This document shows, piece after piece, positions 1 through 5,509 of a DNA stretch of 6,338 nt. Numbering within the stretch: the first letter of the stretch is position 1; each line of letters begins with the position of its first letter. This DNA comes from CAZOBJ01 sp964577825 (GTDB lineage: Bacteria; Planctomycetota; SZUA-567; JAFGNG01), in assembly GCA_964577825.1 (NCBI GenBank), contig CAZOBJ010000145.1, positions 1-6,338 of the forward strand, written 5' to 3'. The position numbers and the translations under genes are program-made. The notes under the pieces are model-generated. The model saw only the letters and a program-made list of their open reading frames with translations. It was not told the DNA's origin and did no database searches.

Positions 1-1556
1 GGATTGCCTTCGTCCGCGCGCCGGGCCTGGCGGTCCCACTCCTCGTAGATCGGGCGGATGGCCTGGGCCGCTGCGCCGAACATGCCCGTCAGGAACTCCT
101 CTCGAAGCGTGGGATAGTCGACCGGCCCTTCCTGCCAGCCGGCGCGCGCAAAGGTCAGGTAGTTGAGCGCATACACGTGGTGGTCGCGCTCCGTGGACTG
201 CACGGTCGCGCCCCCGATGCCCAGCTCGCGCAGCCGTGGCCATTCCGCCGCGATCCGTTCGGCCATGGGATAGGGAAGTCCACGCTGGGCGTTCATTCCC
301 ATGTAGTACGCGTACAGGATCAGCGGACCGTCGTGCGCTTCTCTCCACTGCGTGAGGACCTGCCAGAAGAGGCGGTTCATGTAGCACGACTCCGGCGCGA
401 TCTCGTGCGCCGCGCACCGCCAGTAATTGGCAACCCACGGCAAGATGTTCTTGCGCAGCTTCACGTCCCGCGGTGGCCACTGGAGATCCACATACGCGGC
501 AGCTCCCACCAGCGCGTCGGGGAATTCCTCGGCCACGGCGTCGGCCACTCGATTGAGGAGGAGCGCATATCGGCGCGACTTGCTCGGGTTCTCCCCGTCG
601 GGGCTTCGGTGACCGGTAAAGGGTTTGGTGGCGTCGTCCGGATGCACGTCCATGGCGCGACACGCCTCGCACTGGCACATGCCGATCCCATCGCCCGGGA
701 TCACGCCCACGATCCGGATCGACGGGTTCGCGCGCAGGAAGTCCAGGACGTTGCGCACGAGCGTGTCCACGGCCTCGCGATTCGAGGTGCAGATGGCCAG
801 CTGCTGATAGCTCGCCACGCGCTTCCCGTCCATGAGCGAGAACCACTCGGGATGCTCGTCGAAGTACACGTTGGGGTTGAGCCAGTTGTACAGGTTGTGG
901 TGGTTCATGTCCACGCGCAGCCCGCGCTTCTGCGCCTCGTCCATCAAGTGGTCGCGGAACCACGCGAAACTGTAGGCGCGCTTCTTGCCGGAAAAGACCT
1001 CGCCCGTTGCCGGGTCCACGATCTCCGCGTCCTCCTCGCCCTCCTTGTCCGGCCGGGGATGGATCATCACATAGTTCATCCCGTTCTTGGCCATCCAGTC
1101 CATGCGTTTGATCATGAGCTCCACGGTCGACAGAGACGAGAACTGCAGCCCCCGATACCACAGGGTGGGCTTCTCAGTCCACGGAAGCGGCCCGACCTCG
1201 ATCCGCTCGCTGCGGGGAACCAACTCGCCGTCGGGCGCGTATCCGCTGAACCGGCACCCGGCGAAGCGACGCAGGAACGCGTACACGCCGAACACCGCAC
1301 CCGCGGGCCCTCCCCCGCGAATCGCGAGTCCATTGTCCGTGGGCTCCACGGCGAACCCGTCCGGACCAAGGGCGTCGTCCGCATCGGCTGCCACGCGGAC
1401 CACCGGGCCGGTGGCGCTCGTCTTGTCAGGAATGCTCACCTCCAGAATTCGGCCCAGATACGCGCGCAGCTCCTCTGCGGCGAACCGGACCGGACCGGCC
1501 GCGCGCGGATCATGCGCAACGCACGGCGGTGCGGCCTTCTGCAACACAATGGCCAT
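1..1556 (-). CDS. DUF4838 / GH67-N-like putative glycoside hydrolase (C-terminus cut by window edge)
   Basis: Reading from ATG at 1556 down to the window edge gives 518 uninterrupted residues without a stop, so the 3' end lies outside. Residues about 20-115 resemble the alpha-glucuronidase N-terminal (GH67-N) type domain that precedes many glycosidase barrels: RFAAEELRAYLG at 24-35, then an alternating beta/alpha stretch to CRFSGYAPDGE. Residues from about 130 onward match the DUF4838 barrel region as I know it: WYRGLQFS (133-140), MNHHNLYNWL (217-226), a CxCxxC cluster in MCQCEACR (293-300) and YAYYMGMN (415-422). The family is thought to hydrolyse glycosides, but I know of no firm substrate. 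The start is supported by AAGGA (1567-1563) 6 bases upstream. No signal peptide or membrane segment is visible at this start, so a cytoplasmic enzyme is likely. It is transcribed divergently from the beta-helix gene and probably co-regulated with it. Family assignment is fairly sure; function is inferred. Confidence 0.85.
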   Translation of the reverse strand, partial: MAIVLQKAAPPCVAHDPRAAGPVRFAAEELRAYLGRILEVSIPDKTSATGPVVRVAADADDALGPDGFAVEPTDNGLAIRGGGPAGAVFGVYAFLRRFAGCRFSGYAPDGELVPRSERIEVGPLPWTEKPTLWYRGLQFSSLSTVELMIKRMDWMAKNGMNYVMIHPRPDKEGEEDAEIVDPATGEVFSGKKRAYSFAWFRDHLMDEAQKRGLRVDMNHHNLYNWLNPNVYFDEHPEWFSLMDGKRVASYQQLAICTSNREAVDTLVRNVLDFLRANPSIRIVGVIPGDGIGMCQCEACRAMDVHPDDATKPFTGHRSPDGENPSKSRRYALLLNRVADAVAEEFPDALVGAAAYVDLQWPPRDVKLRKNILPWVANYWRCAAHEIAPESCYMNRLFWQVLTQWREAHDGPLILYAYYMGMNAQRGLPYPMAERIAAEWPRLRELGIGGATVQSTERDHHVYALNYLTFARAGWQEGPVDYPTLREEFLTGMFGAAAQAIRPIYEEWDRQARRADEGN

Positions 1557-1604
1557 GACGTTTCCTTTCTACAGGCTTGCAGGTGCGCTCGCGCGCTCCT
1601 CCCC

Positions 1605-1645
1605 AAGGGCGTGGGCTCCGTGGCCCTTCCGGCCCCCTCGGAGCC
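1605..1645 (-). promoter_or_regulatory. Interleaved inverted repeats in the DUF4838 leader
   Basis: Two inverted repeats lie within the predicted leader. GGCTCCG (1614-1620) pairs with CGGAGCC (1639-1645), 7 bp, and AAGGGC (1605-1610) pairs with GCCCTT (1623-1628), 6 bp. Their arms interleave, so they form either two alternative hairpins or an H-type pseudoknot. In transcript order the connecting loops are 10, 2 and 3 bases. The last is short for crossing a 7-bp stem, so alternative hairpins are more likely than a full pseudoknot. I recognise no known riboswitch class here. Confidence 0.35.
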
Positions 1646-1658
1646 AGTGCCCTACGGC

Positions 1659-1687
1659 ACGTTAGGGCGGCCGTGCCTATGCGTCAA
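1659..1687 (-). promoter_or_regulatory. Predicted sigma-70 promoter for the DUF4838 gene
   Basis: On the minus strand, TTGACG (1687-1682) is followed after a 17-base spacer by TAACGT (1664-1659). The -35 box matches five of six consensus bases, and the -10 box keeps the important T, A and final T. Transcription would begin near 1652 and give a leader of roughly 95 bases before ATG 1556. A 6-bp inverted repeat, GGCACG (1656-1661) / CGTGCC (1672-1677), straddles the -10 box and could be an operator. Prediction by eye only. Confidence 0.5.
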
Positions 1688-1707
1688 GGCCCGAACGCCG
1701 CGCACCC

Positions 1708-1717
1708 AGGGCGCCCT
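1708..1717. promoter_or_regulatory. Perfect 10-bp palindrome between divergent promoters (candidate operator)
   Basis: AGGGCGCCCT reads the same on both strands. It lies between the two -35 boxes (1687 on the minus strand, 1753 on the plus strand), where an activator or repressor of a divergent pair would commonly bind. No regulator gene is in the window. Short GC-rich palindromes also occur by chance, so the assignment is tentative. Confidence 0.3.
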
Positions 1718-1752
1718 TCGCGTATGTCCAAGCCCACGGCCTTGCCGCCCGC

Positions 1753-1780
1753 TTGACTCGCGTGCCTTGCTGCCCATAAT
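1753..1780 (+). promoter_or_regulatory. Predicted sigma-70 promoter for the beta-helix gene
   Basis: TTGACT (1753-1758) and CATAAT (1775-1780) are separated by 16 bases. Each matches five of six consensus positions, which stands out in such GC-rich DNA. Transcription would start near 1787, leaving a leader of about 98 bases before ATG 1885. The -35 box lies 65 bases from the opposing -35 box, so the two promoters do not overlap but share one control region. Confidence 0.6.
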
Positions 1781-1841
1781 CACGGCGGCGCACACTGCTC
1801 GCCCCCAATGCGGCTGCGACAGAGACCACTGAGACCCGGGC

Positions 1842-1881
1842 GCGGTCCACACTGCCACAAGCCGCACCCTATGAGGACCGC
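1842..1881 (+). promoter_or_regulatory. Inverted repeat sequestering the Shine-Dalgarno of the beta-helix gene
   Basis: GCGGTCC (1842-1848) is perfectly complementary to GGACCGC (1875-1881). The 3' arm contains most of the Shine-Dalgarno sequence GAGGA (1873-1877) and ends 3 bases before ATG 1885, so the folded leader would hide the ribosome binding site. The loop is 26 bases. A second complementary pair, TGCGGC (1809-1814) / GCCGCA (1861-1866), has its 3' arm within this loop and could compete with the hairpin or stabilise it. Pairing is seen directly; translational control is inferred. Confidence 0.4.
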
Positions 1882-1884
1882 ACC

Positions 1885-4032
1885 ATGAGCAAGTCGTCCC
1901 CCGTCCTGCATGCGTATCCCTGTCCGAAGGGCGCACCGGCGAGCCGCGACTTCGAGGTGCATGTCAATGGACAGCCCGCGGGCGTGTTCGCCAACGGGCC
2001 GCACAGCTTTGCCGTCCTTTCCCTGGACGACGCGCGCGCGGACGTATCCATCTCTTGCGCGTTCCCGGTGCGCGACGCGCTCGTGCGCCCCCGCGCCGCG
2101 GGCATCCGCCCCGCTCGGCAGGGGAACGTACTGCGCCTGTCGCTCAATGAGCCCTGCAAGCTGTCCGTGGAGGTGAACGGCGGCAAGAACCTGTTCCTGT
2201 TCGCCGACCCGCCCGAAGACACGCCCACCGGCCGCGACGCGGCTCGCGTGATCCGATACGACCCTGGACTCCACGACCTGCACGGCGAGGACCTGGTGCT
2301 CCGCTCCGGCGACACGCTGCATCTGTCGGGGGGCGCGTATCTCGCCAACGGACGGTCGCTCATCGTGCAAGACGCGGAAAACGTGCTCGTGTGCGGCAGG
2401 GGCGTGCTCCAGGCGAACACGCGCGTTGTCAACTCCCGCCACGTCCGTCTTGAGGGCATTGTCATCAACCCCACGCACCGCGCCTGGATGAACAAGGTGG
2501 AGGCCTCGCAGTACGTCACCTACCGGAACGTCAAGGTGCTGGCCGGCGACGACACGGTGTGCAACTACGACGGCTTCGACGTGATGAGCGGCTGCCAGGA
2601 CGTGCATATCCGCGACGTGTTCTGCCGCGCCACGGACGACGTGCTCTCGGTCAAGCACCATCCGCGCACCCAGCCTTACTGGTCGTCCAAGGCGCCCATC
2701 GGGCGCGTGTCCTTGACGCATTCGGTCATCTGGACCTCGCGCAGCGGTTCGTTCGTGCGCATCGGTCCCGAGACCATCGGCCCCTCCATGGACGACATCC
2801 TGGTCCAGGACATCGACGTCCTCCACAACCAGGCGGGAAGCGTGTTCGAGATCCGCACGGTCGACGGCGCACGCATCCGCAACGTCCGATTCGAGAACAT
2901 CCGCATCGAGGAGGACCACCAGAAGCTCATCCTCTTCGACATGGCCAACTGGTACAAGGTGGGCACGCAACGCGGGACCGTGGACGGGGTGTACTTCCGA
3001 GACATTACCGTGCGCAACGGCGCGGGCGACTCGCGCGTCGAGGGCCCGGTCGGCTCGCGCCGTTTCAAGAACGTCTGCTTTGACAACGTGCGCGTGGACG
3101 ATGCTCTGGTGACCGACTGGTCGCAGCTGGGGACCGAGCCCTGCCTGGGCGCGGAGCCGCGGTTCCAGACGGACGCACGTCCTGCCTTCGATACCGATGC
3201 GCCAGTGCTCCAATACGTCGCGGCCATGGCGACCGCGGCCGACGGGACCGCGACCCGGGTCTTTCTTACGTTTTCCAAGCCGCTCGCTGTAGGTCCTGCC
3301 GAGCGGGCTGAAGCCTTTCACATCGACCAGGGCGTGCGCGTCCATCGAGCTGAGGTCTCTGCGCATTTTCGCCAGGTGGTCCTCACCACCGACCCCCTGG
3401 CGCCGGGCGCCACGTACACCGTTACGGTTGACGGGCTGCGCGATTGGTACGGCAACGCGATGCCGGAGCCCTCGGCGGCACCTCTGACGGTGACGCCCTC
3501 GTGGCATGCGTCGAGCGCGTTCGCGGACTTCCAGGGCAGGCACGGCTGGTACTACGAGCAGTTCAACTGGGTCGCGCGTCCGGTCTACTCCAGGCAGACG
3601 CGCAAGACCGCGCCGCCCAGCTACTGGCTCATGAACTTCCACCCGGCCCTGGCCGGAGGCTCGTGGATCGGCCACGACGGGCATGCGCGCATCACGGCCG
3701 CCACGCAACGATTCAGCGAGTCGCACCTAAGCGCCCGGACCTGGCGCGCGCCCGTGGCCGGCCGGGTGCGCATCCAGGGCGCAGCCGCCTACCCCACGGG
3801 CCGCGCGGACGCCTACCGCCTGCAAGTGGTCCACCACCCGAAGGCCGACCATCGCGCCGAGGACGGCCGCGCGCTGTGGACAGGTTCGGTGACACGGGAC
3901 CGGCCCGCGGACCACGACGTGACCGTGTCGATCCGCGCGGGCGAGGTCGTCCGCTTCGTCGCCGGGCAGCCGGGCCCGGCGCCCCAGGGCGCGGTCGCGT
4001 GGGACCCGGTCATTGCGTACGTAGCTGAGTGA
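1885..4032 (+). CDS. GH28/GH49-like parallel beta-helix polysaccharide enzyme with C-terminal accessory domains
   Basis: This 715-residue protein has four apparent parts. Residues about 20-115 form a beta-rich domain of the type that precedes GH49/GH28-like helices (VRPRAAGIRP, LFLFADPPED). Residues about 120-430 form a right-handed parallel beta-helix: NYDGFDV (227-233) and ATDDVLSVK (249-257) align with the NxDG and DD active-site motifs of polygalacturonase and dextranase families, giving likely acids D229, D251 and D252. Residues about 438-536 look like an SbsA-type Ig-like domain (VFLTFSKPL, LAPGATYTVTVDGL). Residues about 545-715 are a beta-sandwich ending WDPVIAY, often attached to such enzymes and perhaps sugar-binding. 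The GHG histidine of classical GH28 is not seen; VRIGPET (291-297) lies there instead. It probably cleaves an acidic or neutral polysaccharide, substrate unknown. GAGGA 7 bases upstream supports ATG 1885. No signal peptide is visible, which is unusual for these enzymes. Confidence 0.85.
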   Translation: MSKSSPVLHAYPCPKGAPASRDFEVHVNGQPAGVFANGPHSFAVLSLDDARADVSISCAFPVRDALVRPRAAGIRPARQGNVLRLSLNEPCKLSVEVNGGKNLFLFADPPEDTPTGRDAARVIRYDPGLHDLHGEDLVLRSGDTLHLSGGAYLANGRSLIVQDAENVLVCGRGVLQANTRVVNSRHVRLEGIVINPTHRAWMNKVEASQYVTYRNVKVLAGDDTVCNYDGFDVMSGCQDVHIRDVFCRATDDVLSVKHHPRTQPYWSSKAPIGRVSLTHSVIWTSRSGSFVRIGPETIGPSMDDILVQDIDVLHNQAGSVFEIRTVDGARIRNVRFENIRIEEDHQKLILFDMANWYKVGTQRGTVDGVYFRDITVRNGAGDSRVEGPVGSRRFKNVCFDNVRVDDALVTDWSQLGTEPCLGAEPRFQTDARPAFDTDAPVLQYVAAMATAADGTATRVFLTFSKPLAVGPAERAEAFHIDQGVRVHRAEVSAHFRQVVLTTDPLAPGATYTVTVDGLRDWYGNAMPEPSAAPLTVTPSWHASSAFADFQGRHGWYYEQFNWVARPVYSRQTRKTAPPSYWLMNFHPALAGGSWIGHDGHARITAATQRFSESHLSARTWRAPVAGRVRIQGAAAYPTGRADAYRLQVVHHPKADHRAEDGRALWTGSVTRDRPADHDVTVSIRAGEVVRFVAGQPGPAPQGAVAWDPVIAYVAE

Positions 4033-4047
4033 CACGCAGACGGACGC

Positions 4048-4803
4048 TCAAATCGGCTTGACCTTGAGCTTGCCCTTATACCCACCACTGTATGTGACTT
4101 TGAACTTGGCCCGCGTGCCCAGCGGATAGGGGGTGTCCGTTGTCACCAGGATCTCGAATTTGAACCAAAACTCTTCACCCCAGGAGACACATCGAAGAGC
4201 CGTTGGCGTCCGAGCAAAACTAAAATGCCCCCGTCCCTGTTGGCCTTTCTCCGTATAGAAGAAGCTGAAGAAGAATCGGACATTGCGCGGCACCGGGACC
4301 GGGCGCGGCAGGGGCTCCTTCTCCATTGGCGCTTCGCCGAACGCCTGCCGCACGGGAAGGCACTGGTATGCGTTGAAGTCCGGAATCCTATTGGATTGGA
4401 TTCCGTTGAAGTACACGCGCACATCCTTCGCGGCGCTCAAACCAGCATTCTTGACTTCTATGGCGAACCATTTCTGAGGAGCTCCTTTCTGACCGTTCTT
4501 ATTCTTCGTTTCGAACTCCTGCCAGTGGGGCTTGCATCCCGTGGCCTTGATCTCAAACACTGGCGGGAATAGCCAGGTATGCAGGAATTCCTTCAGGAAC
4601 GCGAGCACGACGCCCAGCAGGGCTATCATGCTGCCCCAGACGGCTCCGTTCGCGGAAGAGGCCTGTCCGCCAGCTAAGGGATGAAACGCGTAGAATCCAC
4701 AGAGCAGGACTACGAAGCCGCCCAAGACAACTAGCCATCTGCAACAACGGCTTTCGTAAATGACGCCGCATAGCCTCTCGACGCACCCCGACATGCATCC
4801 CAT
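4048..4803 (-). CDS. Hypothetical two-helix membrane protein with cysteine-rich N-terminus
   Basis: I do not recognise a named family. The frame extends upstream to ATG 4911, but ATG 4803 is preferred: GAAGGAG (4816-4810) lies 6 bases upstream and a good promoter sits just before it, inside what the longer reading would translate. The 251-residue product has five cysteines in its first 21 residues (3, 7, 12, 20, 21), a hydrophobic helix at about 23-40, a second at about 54-77, and a soluble, probably beta-rich C-terminal domain of about 170 residues (KWFAIEVKNAGLSAAKDVRVYF at 111 onward suggests a CARDB-like fold). With two helices, both ends should face the cytoplasm. Base composition differs from its neighbours: positions 4441-4500 contain 28 G/C in 60, against 45 in 60 for 2041-2100. 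It converges on the beta-helix gene with a 15-base gap and looks like an acquired gene unrelated to sugar metabolism. Confidence 0.75.
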   Translation of the reverse strand: MGCMSGCVERLCGVIYESRCCRWLVVLGGFVVLLCGFYAFHPLAGGQASSANGAVWGSMIALLGVVLAFLKEFLHTWLFPPVFEIKATGCKPHWQEFETKNKNGQKGAPQKWFAIEVKNAGLSAAKDVRVYFNGIQSNRIPDFNAYQCLPVRQAFGEAPMEKEPLPRPVPVPRNVRFFFSFFYTEKGQQGRGHFSFARTPTALRCVSWGEEFWFKFEILVTTDTPYPLGTRAKFKVTYSGGYKGKLKVKPI

Positions 4804-4828
4804 ACAGCGCTCCTTCGCTCCCTTGCGT

Positions 4829-4857
4829 ATTCTAATCGCGCGCGTAATCGCGCTCAA
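4829..4857 (-). promoter_or_regulatory. Predicted sigma-70 promoter for the two-helix membrane protein gene
   Basis: On the minus strand, TTGAGC (4857-4852) and TAGAAT (4834-4829) are separated by exactly 17 bases. The -10 box matches five of six consensus positions and the -35 box four of six. The start of transcription would fall near 4822, just upstream of the GAAGGAG ribosome binding site. This supports the start at 4803 and independent expression of the gene. Confidence 0.6.
4833..4853. repeat. 9-bp direct repeat overlapping the promoter (candidate operator)
   Basis: TAATCGCGC occurs at 4833-4841 and again at 4845-4853, a period of 12 bases. The two copies fill the spacer and touch the -10 box of the predicted promoter, where a repressor would block RNA polymerase. 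A looser match, GCAATCGCAGC, lies further upstream at about 4886-4896. Whether a protein binds here is not shown by the sequence. Confidence 0.4.
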
Positions 4858-4938
4858 GCGCCCCTTCGGGCTTACGCGCCCTAACGCAATCGCAGCGTCC
4901 CTGGCCGGCACCCCTCAGCCTACTCGCCCCTACTTCCC

Positions 4939-5445
4939 CTACATCCTCCTGCTGTCATAGGCCCAGTGCAGGAGCGCCTGTCTCTGGACCGGCCTGCAGC
5001 CGAGGTTGCCCTTGCGGCAATGCTTGCGCAACTGCCCCACGTGCCGGCGCATGGCTCGCCACCGTTTGATCTGCCGGTCGTCGTCCTCGGACCGCCTGCC
5101 CATGTAGTACCGGCAGTACCATTGGAACCAGCCGCGCGGGTCCTGGGGATGAATCCAGCCCTTGGCCTTCCAGTAGGCGAGCGGCTTGGACGCGTGCACC
5201 CGGAAGTAGTTGAGCGACGGGTCGCGGCGCGCCGGTGACAGCTTCGCCCTTCGGAACCAGGATACAGGGAACTCATCTCGGCAGTCGGTCATGTACTTGC
5301 CGCCGAACACCCCGAGTGCAAGCATCTCCCTGGGCTTGAGCTGGGGCCGAAACCCGGGGTCGAACCCGCGGCCCGTCGGCCTGGTGAGGAGATAGGTGTA
5401 CCCCTCTTGCATTTTGTCCCGCACCACCACCTGCCTGGGCTTCAT
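4939..5445 (-). CDS. Conserved protein of unknown function (TDCRDEFP / DPRGWFQWYCRYY family)
   Basis: The 168-residue product belongs to a family I recognise as widely conserved in bacteria and some microbial eukaryotes but without an assigned function. Conserved blocks are VVVRDKMQEGY (6-16), GVFGGKYMTDCRDEFP (45-60) with WF at 63-64, GWIHP (96-100), DPRGWFQWYCRYY (102-114), DDDRQIKRW (121-129) and a C-terminal RQALLHWAYDS. It is rich in aromatic and basic residues and has no signal peptide or membrane helix, so it is probably a soluble cytoplasmic protein; nucleic-acid binding is possible but unproven. ATG 5445 is chosen because GAGGA (5457-5453) lies 7 bases upstream and conserved sequence begins just after it. 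An earlier ATG at 5505 would add 20 low-complexity basic residues and sits 4 bases from the epimerase stop codon, so translation from there by coupling cannot be excluded. It is very probably co-transcribed with the epimerase gene. Confidence 0.82.
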   Translation of the reverse strand: MKPRQVVVRDKMQEGYTYLLTRPTGRGFDPGFRPQLKPREMLALGVFGGKYMTDCRDEFPVSWFRRAKLSPARRDPSLNYFRVHASKPLAYWKAKGWIHPQDPRGWFQWYCRYYMGRRSEDDDRQIKRWRAMRRHVGQLRKHCRKGNLGCRPVQRQALLHWAYDSRRM

Positions 5446-5509
5446 CTGCACGTCCTCGGTCGATCGCTTGCGCGCCCGTCCGTCGCCCCGCCCCGTGCCA
5501 AGCATGCGC

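Larger units (their letters stand above)
1557..1884. promoter_or_regulatory. Divergent intergenic regulatory region
   Basis: This 328-base gap separates two divergently transcribed glycan-enzyme genes. I see no credible gene in it. It holds back-to-back sigma-70-like promoters, a perfect palindrome between them, and inverted repeats in both predicted leaders (each listed separately). The heptamer CGTGCCT occurs twice in the same orientation, at 1672-1678 and 1761-1767, once inside the -35/-10 spacer of each promoter. That would suit a shared regulator, though a 7-base match in GC-rich DNA can arise by chance. The regulatory role is inferred from layout. Confidence 0.7.

Noticed and set aside
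177..1832. 551-codon open frame on the plus strand opposite the DUF4838 gene
   Set aside because: It is the antisense shadow of a well-supported gene, shows no recognisable domain, and runs through the divergent promoter region.
2559..3083. 174-codon plus-strand frame inside the beta-helix gene
   Set aside because: It is an overlapping frame of the real gene, with an Arg/Pro/His-rich product and no motif.
1780..3726. 648-codon open frame on the minus strand opposite the beta-helix gene
   Set aside because: Its translation is rich in Arg, Val, His, Ala and Asp with no family motifs, typical of the mirror frame of a high-GC gene. The plus-strand protein has clear domains, a promoter and a ribosome binding site.
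4033..4047. Possible bidirectional terminator between the convergent genes
   Set aside because: The 15-base gap shows no inverted repeat or T-run.
4860..4871. GCCC-CTTC-GGGC hairpin downstream of the conserved-protein gene as a terminator
   Set aside because: The stem is only 4 bp and no T-rich tract follows in either direction.
4804..4911. Longer N-terminus (36 extra residues) for the two-helix membrane protein
   Set aside because: The extension overlaps the predicted promoter and ribosome binding site, is low-complexity basic sequence, and lacks a Shine-Dalgarno of comparable quality.
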